From: Warburgia ugandensis
Taxonomy: Eukaryota > Streptophyta > Magnoliopsida > Canellales > Canellaceae
DNA length: 64,000 nt
Direction of reading: 5' to 3'
Assembly: GCA_035236585.1 (NCBI GenBank)
Contig: CP141136.1
Span: 33,378,949 to 33,442,948, forward strand
The notes under the pieces: generated by a model
What the model was told of the DNA's origin: nothing
Seen by the model: the letters and a program-made list of their open reading frames with translations, nothing else
Databases searched by the model: none
Part shown: one piece after another, positions 49,331 to 61,599 of the stretch
How the letters are laid out: each line of letters starts with the position of its first letter
How positions within the stretch are numbered: position 1 is the stretch's first letter
Made by a program: the position numbers and the translations under genes

Positions 49331-49689
49331 GTAAGAATGTGCACTGCCACCCGCCTGCCCTTTATTGTTGAATTTGTATCATCTCTCTTATTCCCTTTGA
49401 CTTTCTCTTAATAATATGCTCCATTATTGTTGGCCCTCTGCCCTTTCTCTTAATGGGAACTTGTTATTGATTATTCTTCATGATGCTCACCCTCTTCATG
49501 TTCCATTTTGCCTACAGAAGAAAAAACAATACATTTAGAATATTATAACATATATATTGGTTTAAAAGAGACCACCATCTAAGTGCATAGATGGTGTACA
49601 AAAATAAGACAGCTACAACAATGTCCATTAAATAGAAGGATCAATTTAAAGCATTTACAAAGATTAACAAATAACAAAATCATGTATAT

Positions 49690-51340
49690 AGTTAAAAAGG
49701 CATCGTACTATCACTAGAAATGCAGATAGCTACAGCAATCATAATTCAAACAAGTATTTGGATGCCTTTTTGGATGAAACTTGAAAGTCTAAAGTATGGG
49801 TCTTCTTAAACTGAATATCCACTACCTAGAACAATCAATTTCAAGCATTTACAACCATTAACAAATCTGAAAATGGCAAACATAGTAAAAAAATGCATGG
49901 TACTATTACTATTCATGTGGACAATTATAACAATCATATTTCAAGCAAGTTTTTACATGCCTTTTTGAATGAAAGTTCAAAACCTAAAACATGGTCTTCT
50001 TAAACTCAATGTCCACTATCTATAATGAACAATTTCAAGCATTGACAACCATTAACAAATTAAAAAATCATGAATATGGTAAAAAACACATGGTACTATT
50101 ACTATTCACGTAGATTACAACAATCATACTTCAAGTAAGTATTTGCATGCCTTTTTGAATGAAACTTCAAAATAAAAAGCACGGGTCTTCATAAACTCAA
50201 TGTTCAATATCTAGAATGATCAATTTCAAGCATTTACAACCATTAATGAATTAAAAAATCACAAACACTATTAAAAACAATGGCACTGTTAAAATCTAAA
50301 ACATGGGTTTTCCTAAACACAATGTATTCTATCTAGAATGAACAATTTCAAGCATTTACATCATTAACAAATCAGAAAATCATGAACATAGTTAAAAATG
50401 CATGGTACTATTACTATTCACGTAGACAGTTACAACAATCACACTTTAAGCAAGTATTTGCATGCGTTTTTGAATGAAACTTCAAAATATAAAACATTAG
50501 TCTTCATAAACTCAATGTATTCTATCTAGAATGATTAATTTCAAGCATTTACAACCATTAACGAATAAAAAAATCATGAACATAGGATAAAACGCATGGT
50601 ACTATTACTATGCACATGGATTACAACAATCATACTTCAAGCAAGTATTTGCATGCCTTTCTGAATGAAACTTCAATATCTAAAATATGGGTCTTCTTAA
50701 ACTCAATGTACACTATCTAGAATGATTAATTTCAAGCATTTTCAACCCTTAACGAATCAGAAAATGACAAACATAGTGAAAAATGTATGGTACTATTACT
50801 ATTCCTGTAGATTACAACAATCATACTTCCAACAATTATTTGCATTGTTTTTTGAATGAACCTTCAAAATATAAAACATGGGTCTTATTAAACCCAATGT
50901 CCTCTATCTAGAATGATTAATTTCAAGCATTTACAACCTGTAATGAATCAGAAAATGACAAACATAGTGAAAAACACATGTTACTATTACTATTCACGTA
51001 GATTACAACAATCATACTTCAAGCAAGTATTTGCATGCCTTTTTTGAATGAAACTTCAAAATCTAATATATGGGTCTTCTTAAACTCAATCTATTCTATC
51101 TAGAATGATCAATTTTATGAATTTACAACCATTAACGAATTAGAAAATGATGAACATAGTAAAAATTGCATGGTACTATTACTATTTACACATATTACAA
51201 CAATCATACTTTGAGAAAGTATTTGCAGGCCTCATTGAATGAAATTTCAAAATCTAAAACATGAGTCTTCTTAAACTCAATGTGTTCTTTCTAGAATGGT
51301 CAATTTCAAACATTTACAACCATTAAAGAAGTAGAAAATC
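49690..51340 (+). repeat. Tandem array, period about 191 bp, about 8.5 copies
   Basis: The marker TACTATTACTATT or its variants occurs at about 49707, 49901, 50093, 50405, 50600, 50791, 50982 and 51173. One unit near 50282 is shortened by about 68 bp. Each unit also holds CAACAATCATACTTCAAGCA, TTTTTGAATGAAACTTC and CTAGAATGATCAATTTCAAG. No protein frame runs through it. Confidence 0.9.
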
Positions 51341-51417
51341 AAGAAAAGAAAGATCCAACCTAATGAGAGAAAACTGATCACCAAGTGTTGGAGGGAGGCT
51401 TGCATTTGGTCTCTCCT

Positions 51418-51840
51418 CTCCTCCTCCTCCTCCTCAAGGGTTTAAGTTTGAAAATTTCATGGGGGTAGGGAAGGGGGGACATGTGAAATCTCTCAGCTCC
51501 TCTTCCTCTTCTTCTTCTTCTTCTTCTTCTTCCCTCTTTCTCTCCTCTCTCTTTCCCTCCTCCTCCTCATCTTCTTCTTCTTCCCTCTTTCTCTCCTCTC
51601 TCTTTATTCCCTCCTCCTCCTCCTCCTCCTCTTCTTCTTCTCCTTAAGTGTTTTGGGGTTTTGGTATTAAAATTTCATGGGAGCATTAATTCTCTCCTCT
51701 CCTCTTCCTCTTCCTCTTCCTCTTCCTCTTCCTCTTCCTCTTCCTCTTCCTCTTCCTCTTCCTCTTCCTCTTCTTCCTTTTTTTTTTTTCTTCTTCTTCT
51801 TCTTCTTCTTCTTCTTCCCTCTTCCCCTCCTCTCCTTTTT
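51418..51840 (+). repeat. Pyrimidine microsatellite cluster
   Basis: (CTC)n, (TTC)n, a clean (CTTCCT)n at about 51702-51777, T11 and (CTT)n at about 51790-51816. The poly-Ser, Leu-Pro and Phe frames are artefacts of the repeats. Confidence 0.95.
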
Positions 51841-51950
51841 AAAAAACTATCCTATATTCAAATTAATATAGGATGATTTTTTAAAACCATCCTATATTTT
51901 AATCATTATATAAGATGATTTTTAAAAAACCATCCTATATTAAAGTTCAC
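51841..51950. repeat. Subterminal-type repeats in the middle of the CACTA element
   Basis: Five or so units such as ACTATCCTATATTC, TATAGGATGATTTTTTAAAA and CCATCCTATATT resemble the repeats at the two ends (45464-45975 and 55785-55892), but lie about 6 kb from either. Confidence 0.75.
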
Positions 51951-52189
51951 TTTTGTGCTGATCCATCCCCACACCTAAATTTTTTTGAATAGTATAAGAT
52001 GGTTTATGGATTAAAGTAGTTTCACCATATTTTTGAACCCTTAAAATCTTAAAAACTTGTGAAGTGCAGAGGTTTACCCATCATTTATTTCATTGATGTT
52101 TAGCTAGTGTTTGGCATGACACATAAAACTTAATTGATTAATTAAATCATTTTTCATACATCAAATGATACAAACACTTTAAAATTTCC

Positions 52190-55100
52190 CCTAATATGCA
52201 ATCAGATTCAACCCAAGCACCCTCCTTACGAACATCATGCACATAATCCATCTCATTTTGCTCGATTAGATAGATTGATGGCATTATTGTAATGGTTGAA
52301 GGGTAATCAAATATTGTGTCACCAAGGTCATCTTCATTATAAAAGTCCCTTGAGCAAGCTAATAAAATATTTGATCATCTCATATCATGTCCATCTTGTA
52401 CAGAAAATACCTATTTTGCTGGACATTACAAAATAAACTGGTCATTTTGATAGCTAATCTTATTGAGGTCAATTAATGTCAAACTGAGGGCATTGGTTAT
52501 TATGCTATCTTTTTTGTATTCCACCCAATCACACTGAAACACAACTATAGTTCTACAGGTATAATCCAACTCCCATATATCTTGTATAACCCCATAATAA
52601 GTATTATTACCTACAATTTAGTTGTTGTCCTTTGAATCGAAAAAGAAAGTAGCTTCAGCAACTAAGCTAACACCACTACCTTGTTGTGCTCTTAACTCAT
52701 CACAGTCTTTTTGTGTGAAAGTGATAACCGCTAATGGCATACCCAACATACTTTATTACTTCAAGTAGAGGTCCCATTACCATCCAACCCAAGCATTTAG
52801 AAATACAATGACCTGGAACATCTCGCTAATCTAAAACTTGTATGTAATAATATATTAATTAATATATACGTGCATATACTATTATGCAAATCAATTAATT
52901 AATTCATCATAGAGCACTATTCAATGTAATTAAATACCTTCTGACGAAGCTAAGCATGAAGGAATGATAATGCTCATCTTGCAACCACTTCTCTTTTTGT
53001 GCATCTCTTGGATACCTCTCTTTTAGGAAGTCCATATGCATACTACACAATGATTAGAGATGAAAATTATATAACATGCCTGTGTTAATAATAGTGCATT
53101 TTATATGTACACTTTACTATACATATATATGGCTAAACTTCAGCAACATTAATGATTCAATTAATTAATGTTAAAGAAATCAAAGAGAGAACATTAATTA
53201 TGTACTCAATGTATGCCTAAACTTCATCAACATTAATATTTTGCAAGACATAGAGGTGCGCCTGGTCTCGTTTCTTACCATCAACAGTCAACATACTACC
53301 ACTGGATACAAGTTCACAAACTCTTTGATCAATTAATGCACCTGAATGTTTCTTTCTTAGGATTCCAATAGCATCCACTCTTGATAAATACTTAGTGCAA
53401 AACTTGACCACCTCTTCTGTAATTAACATTTGGCAATACACCCCCTCCAACCTATTATGATTTCGTACATACCCTTCTTACACCTTCATGTACCTTTCAA
53501 ATGGGATCATCAATCTCAAATAAATAGGTCCATGCAACTTAACCTCATCAATGAGGTGCATTGTTAAGTGTACCATGATATCAAAAAAGGATGGTGGAAA
53601 GACTATCTCAAGCTCACATAGGGTTGTCACTAAATGCCCCAGAAGTTCTTATAATTTAGAAGTATTTGCCACCTTCTTTCTCAAGGTTTCACACACTATT
53701 CTTCTCCTCTTTGCTAAGCATATAATTTTCTTCAGATAAGTATGTTCCTTGACTGCCCCTATCCTATGGATGCAACCTTCTCTTTAAACCCATTGTCATG
53801 AGTCCATTCGAGCTGCAAGTCCATCCTTTGTTTTTCCCCTCATGTCAAGTAAGGTATCGATCAAGCTTTCATAGACATTCTTCTCAATGTGCATGACATC
53901 GAGCATATGCTGCATGTGTAGGGATTTCTAGTATTCCAAGTTCAACGTATATTGACTTCTTCTTCCAATTGCTTCTAGACTTGCATTCATTTGTATGTAA
54001 AGTTGCCTTCTTCTTCTTCCCCCTTAATACATTAAGGTTCTCAACTTCTTCCAATACTTGTCTTCCAGTCAACCTATTTGGAGGTGTCCTAGTCTCCACA
54101 CTACCATCAAATTCTCCCTTTTTAAAATGGTATGGATGGTCTCTATGCAACCATCTTCTGTGGCCTAGGAATTCCATCTTCCTACCATGTTGAAGTCGTG
54201 TGGCACAAGTTTGGTCACTACAAATAGGACAACCATTGTATCCCTTCACTGTGCATCCAGTCAAACTACCATATGCAGGAAAGTCACTTATTATCTACAG
54301 TTGGATAGCCTTAAGGGTGAATTTCTCTTTCTTGTATTCATCATAAGCTTCAATCCCTACTTCCCACATTGTTCTAAGGTCATTGATCAACAGAGCCAAG
54401 TACATGTCTATGTCATTCCCAGGTTGCTTGGGACTCGACATTAACATAGTTAACATCATGAACTTCCTTTTCATGCATAACAAGAGTGGAAGGTTGTAAT
54501 GAAATGTTATAACTAGCCAACAACTATACTTGCTGCTCATAGAACCATGAGGATTAATCCCATCGGCAGATATTGCAAGTTGTATGTCTCTGGGTTCTTC
54601 TCCAAAATCGGGCCACATGAAGTCTACAAGCTTCCACGCAGGACGATCTGGTGGATGGCTTAAATAGTTATCACCCACTCTCTCCTCAGCATACCATATT
54701 AATTTCTTTGTTGTTTCTTTAATACAAAACATTCTTTGGAATCTTAGAATAAGGAAAAAATACCATAGGACCTTTGCGGGGACATCTTTTACTTGCCAAT
54801 CACTTGAATTCTTCCTCATCTTCCATCTTGAATGTCCACAAGTTGGACATATAATTTTGTCTTGGTGCTCCTTTCTGTACAAGATGCAGTCATTAGGACA
54901 GGCATGTATCTTTCCATACTCTAACCAACTTGTTCTCCTTAGGCAGCATTTTACCAATGACTTTCAACAATTCTGTAAAACCATGATTTGAAATACTAAA
55001 TCTTAACTTCACATTGTAAAGTTCTACCGCTGTAGACAGCTTGGTATAATCTGTACACCCAATGTTTAATGGCCCATTGGCTTGCTCCAATGCAATATGA

Positions 55101-55510
55101 AATTGTACTGGGTCATCTTTGAAGTCATTGTATACATCTTGAAACATAGGTGCAGCTTTCCTACATCTTCACTACTTCTTAGAGTGGCTTCTTTTTCATA
55201 TACACATTCAGCCCTTGCCAAGGGCCTATGAGGCATTTTCTCTCCATGCCACATCTAGCAGTGATAGCTTTCATCAAGTCCATTGAAGCACAAATGTTCT
55301 CTCAAGTCACCTATAGTAACCTCTTTTAGGTTTCCACCTCTTGAGCATGGACATCACATTCGATTACAATCACCACCTGCCCCAAGTGCAAACTCAATGA
55401 ACTTTTCTATTCCGCCTCATGTTCCCTTAATGATCTGCCCACTTTCATCCAAGCATATTTTTCCATTTTGTCCAAAAGATGAAGTTCAAATGTGTGCAAA
55501 GACTTTCTAG
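52190..55510 (-). pseudogene. TNP2-type CACTA transposase
   Basis: Order on the minus strand: Transpos_assoc-like N-terminus (GDCNRM, CPCSRGGNLKEVTIGDLREH, FNGLDESY, about 55260-55460), a block with LYNVKLRFSISNHGF, ACPNDCILYRKEHQDKIICP, then the transposase_21 core AISADGINPHGSMSSKYSC and PGNDIDMYLALLI (54957-54295) and GCTVKGYNGCPIC, KMEFLGHRRWL (54264-53884), a DUF4218-like part PSFFDIMVHLTMHLIDEVKL (about 53560) and KFCTKYLSRVDA, and a DUF4216-like tail with YYGVIQDIWELDY and FQCDWVEYKKDS (about 52590). The two core frames are in the same phase and are parted by a single TAG where family members have Trp. It would cut and join the element's ends. Other stops and intron positions are unresolved. 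Confidence 0.9.
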
Positions 55511-55784
55511 ACATGAAAAGATTAATAATATGGGTTAGGAATTTAACCAAATACTTGGTGTGCACCTAAAATGTACATAGTTAGTAAAAACATGTATACT
55601 TAATATATATTAGAGGAGTCAACACTTTTCAAGTCTTGGATTGGAAAAAGTAAGAATGATGCAAAAACATGACTAATTCTTACACGTAAATGTTCCACAC
55701 ACTGATCCATACATATGAATATATCACACAAACGTAAAAAGAAAAATGAAAAGGAATTTTATACACATAAATGTCTTATATTAT

Positions 55785-55892
55785 TATAATATATAAGATG
55801 GTTTCTCCTTACCATCTTAAAGTTTTATATAAGACAGTTGTATTAAAATTGTCTTATATTTGCCATCTTATAAAGCCCAAATTTTAGTAGTG
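55785..55892. repeat. Right subterminal repeats and TIR of the CACTA element
   Basis: ATATAAGATGGTTTCTCC, ACCATCTTAAAG, TATAAGACAG, GCCATCTTATAAAGC, then the TIR AAATTTTAGTAGTG. Confidence 0.85.
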
Positions 55893-55895
55893 CAA

Positions 55896-56813
55896 AATTC
55901 TAGAAATATTTCTTTTATTTTAAGTATGGAAATCAAACATGGAAATGGAAACTATGCAAAAACATGTTAAAATTAAAAACTTTCTTAAACTGCGAACTTT
56001 TTGAGAAGTCTTCAAAAGGTAGGACTCTTGAATGGAAAGTGATATTCATGGTGATATTTGGTGGTAAGGTGGAAAGTGAGGAAAAAGGGGAAAAAATATA
56101 AAAAATTGAAGGGTCTCATCCTTTAGTTCACGTTCAAACTTATCCTAATAAGATTTCCTGTAAATTCCTTCATAATATCCCTTAAAATCTCATGGACAAT
56201 CCTCTTGATTTTCATTTAATCCTAGACTTCCATTTAGCTTAACTTAATGGCTAACTTTGAGGGCTCCATTGGCTAGGCTTCATGGCTTACTTAGATGGCT
56301 CTCTTAGCTTGGCTTCATGGTTCCATTCATTGGCTTGAGTGTCTTAAATGGTTTGGCTTGACTTCCTTAGCTTTTCACCTTCTCTCATGGCTTATATGGC
56401 TAGGTTGGCTTGAATGACTCACATGCAAAAGGTGGGGAAAATGCATGGCTTGCTTCATGGGTCCCCTTTGGGCACCTTTAGCTCCTTTGATTGCTTCCAT
56501 TTCTTATCCTAAAGATTTTGAGGCTTTGACTCAATCTTTTGATCTTGATCTTTAATGTTCATCTCAATCAATCTCAACCGTCAGATCACCATCTTGCTTC
56601 CTACAAAAAGTGAATTTTTAATTAAATCCTAAAAAAATATGATTAATCACATACTTATAGCTTTTAAACCTACAAAATAACAAACGTTTGCTTCATTAGG
56701 TCAAAAAATGCATGTATTACGAATTTTGGTCTAAAAACCCTAATTTACCCATATAAGTTATAACATGTGGATAACTAATTAGATAGTTTTTATGTAAAAT
56801 TAGACACTTATCA
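55896..56813 (-). repeat. 3' LTR of element F, right part, internally deleted
   Basis: Ends GACACTTATCA, the inverted LTR start TGATAAGTGTC. With 45331-45463 it totals about 1.05 kb against 2.75 kb in the outer element. Minus strand TTCCATTCAAGAGTCCTACC is followed directly by TTTTGAAGACTTC, so well over 1 kb of the middle of the LTR is missing. Confidence 0.85.
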
Positions 56814-56824
56814 CACCCTCCAAC
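56814..56824 (-). promoter_or_regulatory. Polypurine tract of element F
   Basis: Minus strand GTTGGAGGGTG next to the LTR start TGATAAGTG. Confidence 0.78.
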
Positions 56825-58254
56825 TAGAATTTTTCTAGTCCCAAGAAAAACATGCACAAAATCATTTTACAAAAACTAACAAAAAGTGCCCTTGAACCCC
56901 TAGGTTACCCCTAGTGGACTAGATAAGCCTCATGAGGGTTTGTGATGAATATATCCACAAGATTTTCGTAAGGTTGAGTCCCCTATTTTATCTCTAAGAA
57001 TCCACATTTTTTAGCACTCTACTATTTTTTCACATCTTAATGGAGAGGATTGAAAATTTTACAAATAATAGACACACTCAAGACATTTCATTCTAGTTAT
57101 TTCTCAAAGTGCATGTGTTTGTACAGCTACATAAATCTTGACTTCTAACTAGATATGCTTAAATTCCATTAGAAGTATGTATTGACCTCAAATCCTCATA
57201 GGTATACTCTGAGAAATGAAACTCTTGAATAAGGAGCTGAACATATTTCTCTAATTATGTGACTGGATCCAATAAGCTAATGGTTCACATAAATCTTTTA
57301 AATGTTAAAGAGATAAAGGAAAGTGATCCCTAAGAGTGGATATCATCATTAAGAATAGTAGGGGTAGTCTACCTTAATTCCTTTTTTTTATATTCTCTTT
57401 AAGGCTATTTTCCACCTAAGTTCCACAGGTCATCAGATAGGATGAAATGTAGGCTTAGGACAGTTCAAAAAGAAGGATATAAGGATTTCAAAGGTTCAAA
57501 ATTGAGTAGGGGTCTTCTTTTTTATTGTTGGATAATTCTTCTTTGATTGAAGATAATTTCATTTTTACTCGTCTTTCTTTTTTCAACTTTCTGTTTCTGA
57601 TATCTCTTTCTTGTCACTTTTCTTTTTCTGATAATACTCTTCTCTTTTCATTTTTGTTCACTCTTCTTTTCATTTTGACTTTTTTGAAAGATAGACTTTT
57701 GATGTTTCTCAAATCTTTGACTTTTTGTCCATTTTTTTGAACTTTTCCACTAGTCTACTCATTTTGAAAATGGGTAAGGGATGTTTATTTTGTTGGTTTA
57801 TTTTGGGTTAAGGTGATTGGGGTTAAGAAAGAGAGGCTTAATAGTAGCCTCAAAGGGATAACTAGTGGTATGGAATATACTGGATAGGCTTTATGTCTCT
57901 AGGCTAAACAAGAATGTCATATATCATTTCTTAGGTTTCCTATAGCCTATTAGATTAAATATATGTTCTAGAAAGAAAGCTATTACTCGTATTTATTCTT
58001 AATAGTTAACTAAAACAAGAATAATAGGATCACATTAAATTATGTGCGCTAAAAAAACTATGAAATTACTTATAACTCTCTAAAGGAAGATAATTTCTAA
58101 ACTCATTAGGTTATAGGCATCTACTGATTTTTCTTAGGGTCTCTAAGTCATACCTCTCTATTAGTCTTGACTATATGATGTGTGTAATTATTTTTCAAGA
58201 ATTAACCTTCATAAAATGCTTCAACATAGGAATAACAAGAAAAACTAGTCATAT
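56825..58254 (-). other. 3' UTR of element F, first part
   Basis: Non-coding, aligns with 21900-23388 (inverted) and with 28265-29640. It is interrupted at ATGCACT by the solo LTR and continues at 60793. Confidence 0.75.
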
Positions 58255-58259
58255 GCACT

Positions 58260-60787
58260 TGATAAGTGTTTATTTTTGCATAAAAACCACCTAATTGGTA
58301 TCCATGTGTTATTGCTTATAGCATTAAATTAGGGTTTTTAGACCAAAATTCATAACTCATGCATTTTTGAAATAATGAAGCAAAAGTTTGTTATTTTGTA
58401 GGTCTAGAGGCTAATCCATAGTAATTATGTGATTAATCATGTTTTTGAGGATTTAATTAGGATTTTTCACTTTTTGTAGGAAGTAAGATGGTGATCCAAC
58501 AATTGAGATCGATCGAGTTGAAAATTGAAGATCAAGATCAAAAGATCTAGTCAAAGCCTCAAAATCATCAATCCAACATGAGATCAAGGGCAAGATCATC
58601 TTATGGACCAGTAATGGATGTGATTAAAGGAGCTAAAGAGGGCCAAAGTGTGTCTAAAAGGTAAGTCATGCATTCCCTCCACCTTTGCATGGAAGTCACT
58701 TAAGCCACCTTAGCCATATAAGCCATGAAAGAAGGTGGCAAGCTAAGGAATTCATGCCAAACCATACAAGCTACTCAATCCAAGGTTTGAAGCCAATAAA
58801 ACAAGCTAAGGAAGTTTCTTAATCCAATCATGAGCTTAGGCAATGAAGCCTTCAAAGTTAGCGATCTAAACCATCAAGCTAAGCTAAGTTTCTTGGATTG
58901 GAGAAGATTCAAGAGAGTTATCCATGAGTTATTTTGATGATAATTAAGGAAAATTTTATTAAATTAAGAGGGCATGTGGACCAATAGGATAAGAGCAACC
59001 AATTTTTAGAGTTTTTCTCACTTTTCCCCACCTTTTCCTTAATTTCCACCTCACCCTTAAGATTCACTGCAAATTTCTGAAACTCTCACTCCTTCCGCCT
59101 CTTAGGAAACTTCTTAGCCAACCAAGTATTTCCACCCAACACCACCCATCCCTTTCCAATCTACTTTCCAAAAAAATGGGCATTCAACAATTTTTGGAAG
59201 GGGGAGACGCCCCTTCGTAAAAAATAGGCGTCTCCCACCTAACCCCCACCTTAAGACAGGCCATTAAATCCTCCTCACTTTCCTATTTGATTGCCATTCT
59301 TTCCCCCATCCTAGCCATTCAAATTAACCCTATTTAATCCCCACCACACCTTAATACTATGTTACCCTAGGAAAAATAGGAAAAACCTTATAAAACTAGC
59401 CCAAATTCCAAGCAAAAGACAATTCTTTTCTCACAAGTGTTTAGCCTAGGATTTGTAGGGGTTTTGATTCATCTTTTAAGGTTGGTTAGCCTTTGCTTGA
59501 ATTTCTTCTTTTCATGCCATCCTTCTCTTTGTTTTCCTATATTTTTCCTTACTTTTAGTTTTCCATTGGAGTGATAACTAAGGGAATTCACCTTGAATCT
59601 AGTTTGGTTCCTTAGCTTCCATTGCATCTTATTTCTCTTTTAGCCCTCTTGAATTTCCAGATTTGGTTGCTTAAGTACCATTGATTGTTGCCTTACTTTT
59701 GCATAGATTCCTCCTTGTTTTCAAGCATATTTGTTCATGAGTGAATGTTGGAACAATTATATAAGAGTTTGGGTTGTAATTGAGGAACGATTTAGATTAA
59801 GTGAATACCATTACAGTAGCATTTAATTTTTAGATTTGGATAACATGGATGGAATGTTATGTTGATGACTTTTTTAATGTGATTCAATGAAATTAGTGGA
59901 ATTTTCAATTCATGTTGTGTCCAGTAGTAAGTTAATTTTGTTCTTGAATGTTTGAATGCATTAGAAGTGAATAATTCCATGTTTTACATGTTATAGTTAT
60001 TGAATGTTTCAATCACATTACTTCTTGAATTTCTTGCATGAATGGTGTATGTCAATTTCTAGCAGTATACAATCTTGTTTACTTGTTAGAATTAGAATTG
60101 CTTTCTTAGTTTTTCAATAGAGTTGCTTTGATCCACTTATATCCAATGAATCATGCGTGCCATTCCTTGGTTACATGCATGATACTTGGGTAGTTTTCCT
60201 TTCATTGTTTGTTAGTAGTAATCTTTCTTTTAATTCACTTGTTGGTTGTAGTTTGATTCCATTATTTTACATCTTAATTAGTTGGAAAAGTAATCAAATT
60301 TGTCATACATGTTAAAATAGTTGATTTGGTTGCTTAGTTTTCCTAGTTTTGCATGATTAGGAAAGTAGTTTATTAATGCACATTTCCATTAGGTTAGTTG
60401 TTAATTTCATGTTAGGAAAGGTAGTTTAGGAAAGTGTCTAAATTGCTTTTTAGGAAAGTTTGATTTTAGGAAAGTCATAAAATTAGAATTTTTTAATTTA
60501 GGAAAATTTTAATTTTAGAAAGGGCATGTTTTAGGAAAGTCTTCCATTTAGCATGTTTCTTGTTTTTGTTTACTTTCCATTTCTTGTTTTTACTTAGTTT
60601 CTAATTTCATGTTTTAATTACCATTTTTAATTTAGGTTAAAAAAATCATTTGAATTTTGGCTAGGTTAGATAGTTTAAAGTATGAACCACTATCATCACA
60701 ATAGTTCACTCCTCGTGGGATCAACCTCGCTTGTGTAAGAATACTACATTGAGTCATGCACTTGTGAGTTTAATTAAAACAATAACA
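58260..60787 (+). repeat. Solo Athila LTR, + strand
   Basis: 2528 bp from TGATAAGTGTTTATTTTT to TTAATTAAAACAATAACA, aligned with the LTR at 1238-3989. Flanks are GCACT (58255-58259) and TCACT (60788-60792), one mismatch. The flanking text on both sides is element F 3' UTR, which is uninterrupted in element B (near 29640), so this is a recombined solo LTR. The hairpin GGGAGACGCC (59202-59211) with GGCGTCTCCC (59227-59236) is perfect here. Confidence 0.9.
59202..59236 (+). other. LTR hairpin, solo LTR copy
   Basis: Perfect 10-bp stem GGGAGACGCC / GGCGTCTCCC with a 15-nt loop. The overlapping alternative GAAGGGG / CCCCTTC is also possible. Confidence 0.7.
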
Positions 60788-60792
60788 TCACT

Positions 60793-61060
60793 CCTATTAA
60801 TAGGTGAAAACAATATACATATTGTTTGAAAATCCAATTCTCTTCACAGTAAGAGAACTCTTAAAAATGTTTTTTTTTTTTTTTTAACTCAAGAAAATAA
60901 AAAATCTCCATATGCATCTGCACCGTCAACTTGAATGAAACATTGTCCCTAGTGTTTGAAAACATAGGATCTTATATGGAAAGATGTAGAAGATGGAGAT
61001 TGTAAAACCCTGGGTTGCCTTCCAGTAAGCTCTAAGTTTAGTGTCTTCAGCTAGACGTTA
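60793..61060 (-). other. 3' UTR of element F, second part
   Basis: Continues the inverted 3' UTR to GGGTTGCCTTCCAGTAAGC (61010). It includes a decayed copy of the GGGA-loop hairpin near 60939-60957. Confidence 0.7.
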
Positions 61061-61159
61061 AAAATTACAAATGCAATGTGTAGGATAGATCTCCAGTGGA
61101 TCGAAGTTAGATAATGGGAGAAGAACTTCTAGAATTAAATCTTCAATCATGTTGCAAGA

Positions 61160-61530
61160 TTCATCAAAATCAAACTAGCGATGGTTGGCATTGAAAACAT
61201 TTAGCTCAACTTTCATGTTGCCAAAGGATAATTGCAATATATCATTTCTACAATTTATGATTGCATTGGGCGTCGCCAAAAATGGATGTTCAAAAATCAT
61301 TAGGATTTGACAATTGGGGTTTGAAATAGGATGGATATCCAGGACAATGAAATCAATAGGGAAATAAAACTAGTCCACTTGTATTAATCCATCCTCAACC
61401 ATAACATGTGGAATCTTAATCGATTTATTAATTAACTGCAATGTGGTATTAGTTAGTTTGAAGTTCACCAAGCCCTAGTTGCTCATTGACAGGGTATGAC
61501 AACATATTGACACTAGCGCCTAAGTCAAAT
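61160..61530 (-). pseudogene. Aspartic protease C-terminal part, element F
   Basis: Minus strand reading with few stops: LQLINKSIKIPHVMVEDGL, IQVD, FYFPIDFIVLDIHPISNP, ILMIFEHPFLATPNAIINC and LSFGNMKVELNVFNANH. It matches element A protease (36940-37390). The active-site end is degraded at 61490-61530. Only about 100 bp further along on the minus strand the text jumps to the 3' UTR, so RT, RNase H and integrase are deleted. Confidence 0.8.
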
Positions 61531-61599
61531 GGTACCCATAAGTTTTTTAAGCGGTTTTGCATTCAAAATTGTTTTCTGAAACTCGAGGCATCATATGTA

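Larger units (their letters stand above)
45464..55892 (-). mobile_element. CACTA (En/Spm) DNA transposon, 10.4 kb, complete ends
   Basis: The right end, minus strand, reads CACTACTAAAATTTGGGC. The left end reads CATTGCTATAACGAGGG, a decayed version of the same terminal inverted repeat. The 3-bp target duplication is CAA (45461-45463 and 55893-55895), and removing the element restores the LTR text CCAAATTC. Both ends carry many inverted copies of TATAAGATGGTTTT, the subterminal repeats that CACTA transposases bind. Two genes are read on the minus strand: a TNP2-type transposase near the right end and a gene with a Ulp1-like domain near the left end. A 191-bp tandem array and pyrimidine microsatellites lie between them. 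Confidence 0.93.

Noticed and set aside
49690-51340. Considered as a CRISPR array because of regular repeats.
   Set aside because: The whole unit of about 191 bp is repeated with no short repeat/unique spacer pattern, and the DNA is plant transposon sequence.
54187-54444. Several + strand frames between 53551 and 55510.
   Set aside because: They are antisense shadows of the transposase, whose minus-strand reading has clear domain matches.
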